In this document: positions 40,966-48,911 of the stretch, piece after piece
How positions within the stretch are numbered: position 1 is the stretch's first letter
Layout: the number at the start of each line of letters is the position of its first letter
Assembly (NCBI GenBank): GCA_015522475.1
Contig: WAMF01000023.1
Span: 1 to 64,000 of the forward strand
Reading direction: 5' to 3'
Source: Microcaldota archaeon
Lineage (GTDB): Archaea > Micrarchaeota > Micrarchaeia > Anstonellales > J096
DNA length: 64,000 nt
The notes under the pieces: generated by a model
Seen by the model: the letters and a program-made list of their open reading frames with translations, nothing else
Told to the model about the DNA's origin: nothing
Databases searched by the model: none
Program-made: the position numbers and the translations under genes

Positions 40966-43083
40966 TTAGAGGCAAAGCACTACCATAGCCACAGCTAGCT
41001 CTTCGATGCGCCTTTCCTTTGCGGCAAGGGCAAAGGGATTATCCAATGAGAATTTGCCCTCTCTAACCTCTTGCTTCTTCTTCTCAGCTAATGAAGCAAG
41101 GGCTTTTCTTGAAGCGCCTTTGACATCAGGATCTTCATCATAAGCGAGCTCTGATAAAGTATACAAGAACTCTTCTTGTAAGCCAAGCTCGCCTATGAGC
41201 TTGGCTGCCGCTACTTTCTTCCCCCATTTATCACTCATCGCTGCCCATTTTATCAATTCCTCTACTCTCTCCTTTTTCTCCTCTTCCATAGCTTCATACT
41301 CAGCCTTTACATCGTCTAATCCAGCATTTTCCCACGTATCCTCAGCTGCTTTTCTCACACCTAGATCACCGTCAAATTTCAATATCATCAACTCGGCCTT
41401 AAACTCCTTCTGTAAGCTAAGCTCATCTATGAGCTTGGCTGCTACATAGTGTCTCTCTCCATCCTCCCATCTCACCACATCCCATATAAATCCTTTTACT
41501 CGCTCTTTTTCCTCTTCTTTCATTCCTCCATACTCAGCCTTTACATCGTCTAATCCAGCATTTTCCCACGTATCCTCAGCTGCTTTTCTCACACCTAGAT
41601 CACCGTCAAATTTCAATATCATCAACTCGGCCTTAAACTCCTCGTGCAAGACTAGCTCGCCTATGAGCTTAGCTACTACATATCGTTTCTCTCCATCCTC
41701 ACTTCTCGCCACATCTCTTAGCAACTCTTTCAGCCGCTCTTTCTCTTCCACCTTCATCCCTTCATAAACGGCTTTCACATCCTCAATGTCATATTCCCAC
41801 ACCCATTCAGCTGCCTGTCTCACATCCTCATCAATGTCAAACGCCAATAACAGGAGTTCAGCTTTGAACTCCTTCTCTAAGCCAAGCTCGCCTATGAGGT
41901 TAGCTGCGGCTTCCCGCCTGCTAGAGCTGCCATTCCTCGCTGCTTCTCTTGTTAGCATCTTCAGCCGCTCTTTCTCTTCTTCATCCATAGCTTCATACTC
42001 AGCCTTTACATCACCTAAATTAGCTTTCTCCCATGCATCCTCAGCTGTTTCTCGCACATACGGATCACCATCAAACGTCAACAACAGCAGTTCAACTCTG
42101 AACTCCTCCTGCAGACCTAGCTTACCTATAAGCTCAGGCGCTCCATATCGCCTCGGATCGTCATCACTTCTCGCCACATCTCTTAGCAACTCTTTCAGCC
42201 GCTCTCTATCCTTCACCTTCATCTTCTCATAGACAGCTTTCACATCCTCAAAGCCAGCTTTCTTCCACACATCTTCAGCAGCATCTACCACATCCCACTC
42301 ATCAAACATTAGTAACATCAACTCGGCTTTAAACTCCTCTTGCAATCCCAACTCGCCTATGAGCTTGGCTGCTGCATAGCGTCTCTCTCCATAGTCACTT
42401 CTCGCCGCATCCCATATAAATCCTTTCACTCGCTCTTTTTCGTCTTCTTTCATCTGCTTATACTCAGCCTTTACACCAACTAAGTTAGCATTCCTCCATG
42501 CAGACCTAGCTCTTTCCCCAACATCCTTATAGCCATCAAACATCAGCAGCATCAACTCTGCTTTGAATTCCTCTTGCAAGCCAAGCTCACCTATGAGATT
42601 AGCTGCCGCTACTCGGCTTTTCCGGTAATCACTCCTTGCTGCTTTCCTTAGTACAGTTATAGCAAAGGCCTTCTTTACATCCACCTCACCTTTTATCTCC
42701 TTTAACCCAGATAAGGCAGCTAAGGCCATTACTGCTTTAGCTGTTTTTTCATCGTTTAAGGGCAGATTGAGGCCATTTCTATCCAACCAATCTAACCACT
42801 TTCCAAGCTCTTCATTCTCAAATTCAGGTGCTTTTATCCACCTCCACTCAGCCTCACGGCTGATGATGCCGACGAGGTCAAGGGCCTTTTCATTATCCTG
42901 CTTGTAAATGGCATAAAGGGCCTCTCCTAACTTTCTCCAATCATTCCCTGCTTGTCTTAACAGCTTAGCAACCTCTTTCTTCAGCTGCTCTTGTCGCTCT
43001 TCTAAGGGCTTAGCATCTGTCCTTTGCGGCCCTTCCACTTGCTTTCTTTTCTTTCCCTCCCCCTTCAACCCCTCCTTGCTCAT
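40966..43083 (-). CDS. HEAT-like repeat protein 1 of 6 (705 aa, 7 modules)
   Basis: Member of a local paralogous family. It has a Lys/Glu/Gln-rich N-tail, a common N-terminal domain (LLRQAGNDWRKLGEALYAIY to AFAITVLRKAARSD), then seven helical modules of about 77 residues. Each has a core like AAKLIGELGLQEEFKAELML, then FDG..VR.AAEDAWE, then DVKAEYEAMKEEEKERVKEL. The C-terminus carries the family motif NPFALAAKE ... MVVLCL. All modules are of the A type (the KAEYE form). Two modules share a 114-nt identical DNA stretch. No enzymatic motif; a solenoid for protein binding is inferred. A promoter just after the preceding gene suggests independent expression. Confidence 0.75.
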   Translation of the reverse strand: MSKEGLKGEGKKRKQVEGPQRTDAKPLEERQEQLKKEVAKLLRQAGNDWRKLGEALYAIYKQDNEKALDLVGIISREAEWRWIKAPEFENEELGKWLDWLDRNGLNLPLNDEKTAKAVMALAALSGLKEIKGEVDVKKAFAITVLRKAARSDYRKSRVAAANLIGELGLQEEFKAELMLLMFDGYKDVGERARSAWRNANLVGVKAEYKQMKEDEKERVKGFIWDAARSDYGERRYAAAKLIGELGLQEEFKAELMLLMFDEWDVVDAAEDVWKKAGFEDVKAVYEKMKVKDRERLKELLRDVARSDDDPRRYGAPELIGKLGLQEEFRVELLLLTFDGDPYVRETAEDAWEKANLGDVKAEYEAMDEEEKERLKMLTREAARNGSSSRREAAANLIGELGLEKEFKAELLLLAFDIDEDVRQAAEWVWEYDIEDVKAVYEGMKVEEKERLKELLRDVARSEDGEKRYVVAKLIGELVLHEEFKAELMILKFDGDLGVRKAAEDTWENAGLDDVKAEYGGMKEEEKERVKGFIWDVVRWEDGERHYVAAKLIDELSLQKEFKAELMILKFDGDLGVRKAAEDTWENAGLDDVKAEYEAMEEEKKERVEELIKWAAMSDKWGKKVAAAKLIGELGLQEEFLYTLSELAYDEDPDVKGASRKALASLAEKKKQEVREGKFSLDNPFALAAKERRIEELAVAMVVLCL
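41295..41408 (-). repeat. 114-nt identical internal repeat (copy 1)
   Basis: Identical to 41529-41642, offset 234 nt (78 codons, one HEAT module). Neighbouring modules are more diverged, which points to a recent unit duplication or gene conversion. Confidence 0.85.
41529..41642 (-). repeat. 114-nt identical internal repeat (copy 2)
   Basis: Second copy of 41295-41408, base for base. Lies within the same HEAT gene, one module away. Confidence 0.85.
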
Positions 43084-43146
43084 CCTTTCACCTGTAGAAT
43101 TAGGAAAGACAATGCTTAAAAGCCACTACGAGCAGAGCGCTACCAT
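43081..43146 (-). promoter_or_regulatory. HEAT cassette junction: stop motif plus promoter (copy A)
   Basis: Near-identical to 47042-47107 (about 66 nt). Read on the minus strand it contains the end of the upstream gene (codons for the terminal LCS and the TAG), then the TATA-like GGCTTTTAAGC. A leader with a CCTGTAG-like end (CTAATTCTACAGG) and GAAAGG follow, just before the next ATG. Confidence 0.7.
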
Positions 43147-46023
43147 CGCCGAGAGCAACCTCTCGCTTAGCTTGACGTCTTCGCTAAGGGCGAAGGGGTT
43201 GGGTAAAGAGGCTTTACTTTTCTTTATTTCATCTTTTATCCCTTGAATTCTATCTCTCCACAAGCTTCCCTTAGATAAGTTTAACGCATCTAAAAGTTGT
43301 ATAGCAGCACTCTGTAAATAAGTTAAACTTCTTGTTAAAAACATATTAGTCCCTAGTATCTCTAAGATGGTGTCTCTTACCCTTCTTTTTTCCTCCTCAC
43401 TCATCTGCTCATACTCGCTTTTCACATCACCAAATCCAGCAGCCTCCCATACCTCCCAAGTCGCTTCTCTCATATTACTATATTCATATCTATCAAACCT
43501 CAACACCATCAACTCAGGCTTAAACTCCTCCTGTAAGCCAAGTTCGCCTATAAGCCTAACTGCTGCATATCGCCTTTTCGCCTCATCACTCCTCGCCGCT
43601 TCCCTTATCTGCTCTTTAACCATTTCTTTCTCTTTCTTCTTCATCTGCTCATACTCGCTTTTCACATCACCTAAGCCAGCTTTCTTCCATGCATCCTCCG
43701 CTAGTTCTCCCACCTCAACATAATCAAACATCAATAACATCAACTCAGCCTTAAACTCTTCTTGCAAGCCCAGCTCACCTATGAGCTTTGCCACTGCATA
43801 GCGTTTTATCCATTCCCTACTCCTCGCCGCTTCCCTTATCTGCTCTTTAACCATTTCTTTCTCTGTCTTCTTCATCTGCTCATACTCGCTTTTCACATCA
43901 CCTAAGCCAGCTTTCTTCCATGCATCCTCAGCAGCTCTCCTCACACCCACAACATAATCAAACCTCAACACCATCAACTCAGGCTTAAACTCCTCCTGTA
44001 AGCCTATCTCGCCTATAAGCTTAGGTGCTGCATATCGCCTTTTCGCCTCATCACTCCTCGCCGCTTCCCTTATCTGCTCTTTAACCATTTCTTTCTCTTT
44101 CTTCTTCATCTGCTCATACTCTTCCTTTACATCATCTAACTCAGCTTTATCCCATGCCTCTTCAGCCACTTCTCTCACACCCACAACATAATCAAACATC
44201 AACAGCATCAACTCAGGCTTAAACTCCTCCTGTAAGCCAAGCTCGCCTATAAGCTTAGGTGCTGCATATCGCTTTACCCAATCACCACTCATCGCAGCAT
44301 CTATTATCCTTTTCTTCGTCTCATTGGCCCATCCTTTCCTTTTCTTATCCAGCTCAGCCATCACACTACTTCCTTTCCTTCTCAATTCTTTATTCCACTT
44401 ACCTAGAGCTTCAGCCGCTGCTTCGACTACACTTGAGTGTTGTCTATCGAACGCTAGCTCAATAAGCACATCTAAGAATTCCTCCTGTAAACCTAGCTCA
44501 CTTATAAACTTAGCCGCTGCTCTTCGCCTCCCCCAACCACTCATCGCAGCATCTCTTATCCTTTTCTTCGTCTCATTGGCCCATCCTTTCCTTTTCTTAT
44601 CCAGCTCAGCCATCAAACTACTGCCTTTACTCTTCAATTCTTTATTCCACTTACCTAAGAATTCAGCTGTTGGAGCAGAGATCCTGCTATATTCATCCAA
44701 TGCTAACTCGATAAGCACATCTAAGAGTTCCTCCTGTAAACCTAGCCCCATTATAATCTTAGCTGTTGTATATCGCGCATAGAACTCATCTTCTCTCGCC
44801 CATTTTCTTATCCATTCTTTCACCTCTTCACTCCAGCCCTTCTTTCTCTTCTCCAGTTCATTCATTACACTACTACCTTTCCTTCTCAATTCTTTATCCC
44901 ACTTACTAAGGGCTTCAACAGATAAGTTTGCTACACATGGAGCGCTACGTATATATGGATCAAATGCTAACTCTATCAACTCCTCTAAGAATTCCTCTTG
45001 CTGCAAACCCAATTCACTTATGAGCTTAGGTGCTGCTCCTCGTATATATAGGTTATCTATGCTATAGTCCCCTGCCACTTTTCTTATCCATTCTTTCACC
45101 TCTTCACTCCAGCCCTTCTTTCTCTTCTCCAGTTCATTCATTACACTACTACCTTTCCTTCTCAATTCTTTATCCCACTTACCTAGAGCTTCAGCCGCTG
45201 CTTCGAATACATTTGGGTGTCCATCGAATGCTAGCTCCATTAACTTATTTAAAAATTCCTCCTGTAAGCCAAGCTCGCCTATGAGCTGAGCTGCTGCCTC
45301 TCGGGTATATGTACATTCACTCGTCGCAGCATCTCTTATCCTTTCCTTTAATTTTTCACTCCAGCCCTTCTTTCTCTTCTCCAGTTCATTCATTACACTA
45401 CTACCTTTCCTTCTCAATTCTTTATCCCACTTACCTACAGCTTCAGCAGCTGCTTCGAGTACACTTGGGTGTCTATCGAACGCTAGCTCGATAAGCACAT
45501 CTAAGAGTTCCTCCTGTAAACCCAGCTCACCTATGAGCTTAGCTGCTGCTTCTCGCCTATGATCGCGTTTGCTCCTCGCTGCTTCTCTCAGCACAGTGAT
45601 GGCAAAGCCCTTCTCCACATCCTCTTCATTTTCTATCTCTCTTAAACCAGAGAGAGCAGCTAAGCTTAGCACTACCTTAGCTGTTCTTTTATTGTTTAAG
45701 GGCAGATAGAGGCCATTCCTATCCAACCGATCAAGCCACTTTCCAAGCTCTTCATCCTCCAATTTAGGTGCATTTATCCACCTCCACTCCGCCTCACGGC
45801 TGATGATGCCGACGAGCTCAAAGGCCTTTTTCTTATCTTGCTTATAAACAGCATAAAGCTCCTCGCCTAACTTCCTCCAATCATTGCCTGTTTGCCTCAG
45901 CAGCTTAGCTGCTTCCCTCTTCAGCTCTTCCTCCCTCTCCTCGAGAGGGTTAGCTTCTGCTCCTCGCTGCTGCTCTTTCTTCACCTGTTTTTCCTGTTGC
46001 TTTAGCCCTTCCTTGCCACGCAT
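43126..46023 (-). CDS. HEAT-like repeat protein 2 of 6 (965 aa, 9 modules)
   Basis: The largest paralogue. It has the same N-terminal domain (LLRQTGNDWRKLGEELYAVY to AITVLREAARSK). It then has five B-type modules (core LLDVLIELAFDRHPSVLEAA, then KWDKELRRKGSSVMNELEKR and KKGWSEEVKEWIR) and four A-type modules (ELMLLMFDYV, AEDAWKKAGLGDVKSEYEQM). A single protein therefore joins two repeat classes in blocks. The C-terminus is PNPFALSEDV ... MVALCS. DNA of adjacent modules is almost identical (for example around 43620-43720 and 43850-43950). A solenoid scaffold is inferred. TTTTAAGCC (minus strand, about 46055-46063) and GGGCGAGAG precede the start. Confidence 0.75.
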   Translation of the reverse strand: MRGKEGLKQQEKQVKKEQQRGAEANPLEEREEELKREAAKLLRQTGNDWRKLGEELYAVYKQDKKKAFELVGIISREAEWRWINAPKLEDEELGKWLDRLDRNGLYLPLNNKRTAKVVLSLAALSGLREIENEEDVEKGFAITVLREAARSKRDHRREAAAKLIGELGLQEELLDVLIELAFDRHPSVLEAAAEAVGKWDKELRRKGSSVMNELEKRKKGWSEKLKERIRDAATSECTYTREAAAQLIGELGLQEEFLNKLMELAFDGHPNVFEAAAEALGKWDKELRRKGSSVMNELEKRKKGWSEEVKEWIRKVAGDYSIDNLYIRGAAPKLISELGLQQEEFLEELIELAFDPYIRSAPCVANLSVEALSKWDKELRRKGSSVMNELEKRKKGWSEEVKEWIRKWAREDEFYARYTTAKIIMGLGLQEELLDVLIELALDEYSRISAPTAEFLGKWNKELKSKGSSLMAELDKKRKGWANETKKRIRDAAMSGWGRRRAAAKFISELGLQEEFLDVLIELAFDRQHSSVVEAAAEALGKWNKELRRKGSSVMAELDKKRKGWANETKKRIIDAAMSGDWVKRYAAPKLIGELGLQEEFKPELMLLMFDYVVGVREVAEEAWDKAELDDVKEEYEQMKKKEKEMVKEQIREAARSDEAKRRYAAPKLIGEIGLQEEFKPELMVLRFDYVVGVRRAAEDAWKKAGLGDVKSEYEQMKKTEKEMVKEQIREAARSREWIKRYAVAKLIGELGLQEEFKAELMLLMFDYVEVGELAEDAWKKAGLGDVKSEYEQMKKKEKEMVKEQIREAARSDEAKRRYAAVRLIGELGLQEEFKPELMVLRFDRYEYSNMREATWEVWEAAGFGDVKSEYEQMSEEEKRRVRDTILEILGTNMFLTRSLTYLQSAAIQLLDALNLSKGSLWRDRIQGIKDEIKKSKASLPNPFALSEDVKLSERLLSAMVALCS

Positions 46024-46066
46024 TTCTCTCGCCCATAAGCTTATGAAAGGTAAGGCTTAAAACCCA

Positions 46067-47044
46067 CTACGAGCAGAGCACTGCCATTGCTAAAAGCACT
46101 GGCTCATAGAGTTCCTTCTTTGCAGCAAGGGCAAAGGGATTGGCTAAGCGAGCCTTGCCTTCCTTTATCTTAGCCTTTTTCTCTTCGAGCTTTTTACCCT
46201 TCTCCTTGGCCCACGAAGCAAGCGCTTCTTTTGCAACTTCCATATTATTCTTATCGGCTAGCTCTATTAGTTTATCTAAGAACCCCTCCTGCAACCCAAG
46301 CTTCCATATCAACTTAGGTGCTGCTTCTCGCCTCCACAAGTCATTACTTCTAACCGCTTCTCTTATCAACTCTTTTACTCGCTCTTTTTCCTCTTCTTTC
46401 ATTTCCTCATACACAGCTTTTACATCACCAAATCTAACTTTCCATGCATCCTCGGCTGCTTTTTTTGTATCGTTCCATTCATCAAGCATCAACAGCATCA
46501 ACTCTGCTTTAAGATCCTCCTGCAACCCAAGCTCGCCTATGAGCTTAGCTGCTGCTTCTCGCTTCCAGAACGGATCACTCCTCGCTGCTTTCCTTAGCAC
46601 TGTTATAGCAAAGGCCTTATTTACGTCATCTTCGCTTTCTATCTTCTTTAAGCCGGAGAAGGTTGCTAAGGCTAGCACTGTCTTAGCTATTTTTCCACTA
46701 TTTAAGGGCAGATTGAGGCCATTTCTGTCCAACCAATCAAGCCACTTTCCAAGCTCTTTATCCTCTAATTTAGGGCCTTTTATTCCCTTCCTCAACTTGT
46801 CGTCGTGACTAATAGCTTGGATAAGCCCAAAGGCCTTCTCCTTATCCTCTTTATAGATGGTGTAAAGAGCTCCACCCAGCTTTTCCCAATCATTCCCTAA
46901 TTGTCTCAGCAGCTTAGCCGTTTCCCTCCTTAGCTTTAGTTCTTCTCGTTTTCTCTCTTGTGTTTCTTCTATAGGTTCAGCCTTTGCTTGCTGCCCTTTA
47001 ATGTGTTTTTCTTTCTTCCCTTGCTTCAGCTCCTCCTCGCTCAT
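46067..47044 (-). CDS. HEAT-like repeat protein 3 of 6 (325 aa, 2 modules)
   Basis: The shortest form. It has the common N-terminal domain (LLRQLGNDWEKLGGALYTIY to AITVLRKAARSD), one A module (AKLIGELGLQEDLKAELMLL), a partial second module (PKLIWKLGLQEGFLDKLIEL), then the terminal motif ANPFALAAKKELYEPVLLAM with LCS as the last residues. It shows that the N-domain and C-motif are constant while the repeat number varies. The promoter is part of the duplicated junction at 47042-47107, with GGCGAAAGG before the ATG. Confidence 0.73.
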   Translation of the reverse strand: MSEEELKQGKKEKHIKGQQAKAEPIEETQERKREELKLRRETAKLLRQLGNDWEKLGGALYTIYKEDKEKAFGLIQAISHDDKLRKGIKGPKLEDKELGKWLDWLDRNGLNLPLNSGKIAKTVLALATFSGLKKIESEDDVNKAFAITVLRKAARSDPFWKREAAAKLIGELGLQEDLKAELMLLMLDEWNDTKKAAEDAWKVRFGDVKAVYEEMKEEEKERVKELIREAVRSNDLWRREAAPKLIWKLGLQEGFLDKLIELADKNNMEVAKEALASWAKEKGKKLEEKKAKIKEGKARLANPFALAAKKELYEPVLLAMAVLCS

Positions 47045-47107
47045 CCTTTCGCCTGTAGAATTAGGAAAGACAATGCTTAAAAGCCACTATGAGCAGAGCA
47101 CTACCAT
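47042..47107 (-). promoter_or_regulatory. HEAT cassette junction: stop motif plus promoter (copy B)
   Basis: Second copy of the junction at 43081-43146 with only a few substitutions. TATA-like GGCTTTTAAGC at about 47074-47084 lies 30-40 nt upstream of the ATG at 47044. Confidence 0.7.
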
Positions 47108-48907
47108 GGCTAAGAGCAAATTTTTAGTAAGCTCTCTTCGCTTATTGGAGGCAAAGGGGTTGGCTAAGGGAGCTTTACCCTTCTTTATCTCAGTAATCCT
47201 TCTTTTCCTGTCCTTAATCCATGAGTTCAGTGCTTCTGCAGCCTCGGGTCTATAACGGGCAAGGCTTCTTAACTCATCCAAGAACTCCTCTTGTAAGCCA
47301 AGCTCGCCTATGAATTTAACCGCTGCTTTTTGTCTCTGCTTATCGCCACTCATCAGTGCATCTCTTATTTTTTCCTTCACCTCTTCACTCAGTCCTATAT
47401 CTCTTTTCTCTAATTCATCCAGCATACTACTGCCTTTCTTCCTGAGCTTTTTGTCCAAGTTGGCAAGGACTTCAGCTGCTGCTATAGCTACATTGGTGTT
47501 CCTATCTAGTACTAACTTCAACAATTCATCTAAGAGCTCTTCCTGCAACTCTAACCCATCTATAAGCTTAACCGCCGCTATTCGGTTGTATTTATTGTCG
47601 CTTCTTATTCTTTCTCTTATCCTTCTCTCCACTTCCTTAACCCATCCTTTCCTTCTCCTCTCCATCTCCACTATCAAACTGCTTCCTTCCTTTTTCAGCT
47701 CTTCATTCCACTTAGCGAGGGCTTCAGCCGCTATTATAGTTACATAAATTCCGTGAACGGTCTCGTCTTTATTAGTCACCAACCCTATCAGCTCATCTAA
47801 GAACTCTTCCTGCAGACCAAGCTCGCCTATCAGCTTAACCGCCGCTTCTCGCCTTCTTAAATCATTACCCTTAGCTGCTTCCCTTATCAATTCCTTTACT
47901 TGCTTCTTCTCTTCTTCGTTCATCTTCTTGTATTCAGCTTTTACGCTACCTAATCCAGCCTTCTTCCATGCCTCATCAGCCGCTTCTCTCACAGCCTTAG
48001 CCTCATCGAACACCAACAGCATCAACTCAGGCTTGAACTCTTCCTGCAAGCCCAGCTTGCCTATAAGCTTAACCGCCGCTTCTCGCCTTTCCCATACGTC
48101 ACTCCTAACTGCTTCTCTTGCGAGCTCTAGTAGTTCCTTTTTCTCTCTGTTATTAAGTCCTTCATATACTCGTTTGGCATCGAATTCCAGCCCCTTCTTC
48201 CCCTTCTTATCCTTAATACCATTTTCATTGACCCATGCTGCATGAGCCAACTCAGACACCTTCATCTTAGCTAACTGAGTAGGAGCGGTTTCATCAGCCG
48301 CGTAAACTTTCATATTATATTCGTCAAACATTGCAAGGAGAGCCTCAGGTAGGCATGGCTTGTACATACCTAAAAAGTACATGAGCATTGCCCCTATACG
48401 TCGATATCCTCCTTCATCCTGTCTCAGGAGTTCTTTGGTGATGGGCACTAGTCCTGCCTTGACTATATCCTTATCACTATTGAATGCCTTGATGCCTGAG
48501 AGAGTGGCTAAACCCAGAATAGCCTTGCTTGTATCCTCTTCTAACTTTTTTAAGGATTGCGGCATCTTTCTCTTAATTAATACATCTGTGGTAAGCTCTT
48601 CGAAGGCCTTTTTGAAGATTCTTTTTTCTTCCTCTGTTTTGAGCTTTATTCCCCTATGCCCATTAATTTTGTTGATAGCTTCTAGAAGCCTTAAAGCTGC
48701 CTTTTTATCTTGCTTGTAGATAGCGTAGAGCCGCTTCCCAACTTCTAACCATTCTCCATTACTCTCTCTTAATAGCTTTTTTGCCTCTTTTTCTGACTCA
48801 TCTCTTTTATCATTTAATGTTGGTTTTTTCTTCAAAATTTTATCACTTCTTTTGGCTGTTTCTTGGAGGAACACTCTCAATTTACTCATGCAATACTTCC
48901 AACTCAT
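47087..48907 (-). CDS. HEAT-like repeat protein 4 of 6 (606 aa, 4 clear modules)
   Basis: Directly downstream of the VWA gene and coupled to it. The ATG at 48907 lies 4 nt after the VWA stop codon (48912-48914), and GGAGG in the VWA 3' end serves as ribosome-binding site. The N-terminal domain is more divergent (LLRESNGEWLEVGKRLYAIY, then LATLSGIKAFNSDKDIVKAG). A unique region (about 200-260) is followed by one A module, one transition module and two B modules (KKGSSMLDELEKRDIGLSEE). The C-terminus is ANPFASNKRR ... MVVLCS. Coupling to the VWA gene marks it as the paralogue most surely tied to the ATPase system. Confidence 0.75.
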   Translation of the reverse strand: MSWKYCMSKLRVFLQETAKRSDKILKKKPTLNDKRDESEKEAKKLLRESNGEWLEVGKRLYAIYKQDKKAALRLLEAINKINGHRGIKLKTEEEKRIFKKAFEELTTDVLIKRKMPQSLKKLEEDTSKAILGLATLSGIKAFNSDKDIVKAGLVPITKELLRQDEGGYRRIGAMLMYFLGMYKPCLPEALLAMFDEYNMKVYAADETAPTQLAKMKVSELAHAAWVNENGIKDKKGKKGLEFDAKRVYEGLNNREKKELLELAREAVRSDVWERREAAVKLIGKLGLQEEFKPELMLLVFDEAKAVREAADEAWKKAGLGSVKAEYKKMNEEEKKQVKELIREAAKGNDLRRREAAVKLIGELGLQEEFLDELIGLVTNKDETVHGIYVTIIAAEALAKWNEELKKEGSSLIVEMERRRKGWVKEVERRIRERIRSDNKYNRIAAVKLIDGLELQEELLDELLKLVLDRNTNVAIAAAEVLANLDKKLRKKGSSMLDELEKRDIGLSEEVKEKIRDALMSGDKQRQKAAVKFIGELGLQEEFLDELRSLARYRPEAAEALNSWIKDRKRRITEIKKGKAPLANPFASNKRRELTKNLLLAMVVLCS

Positions 48908-48911
48908 CCTT

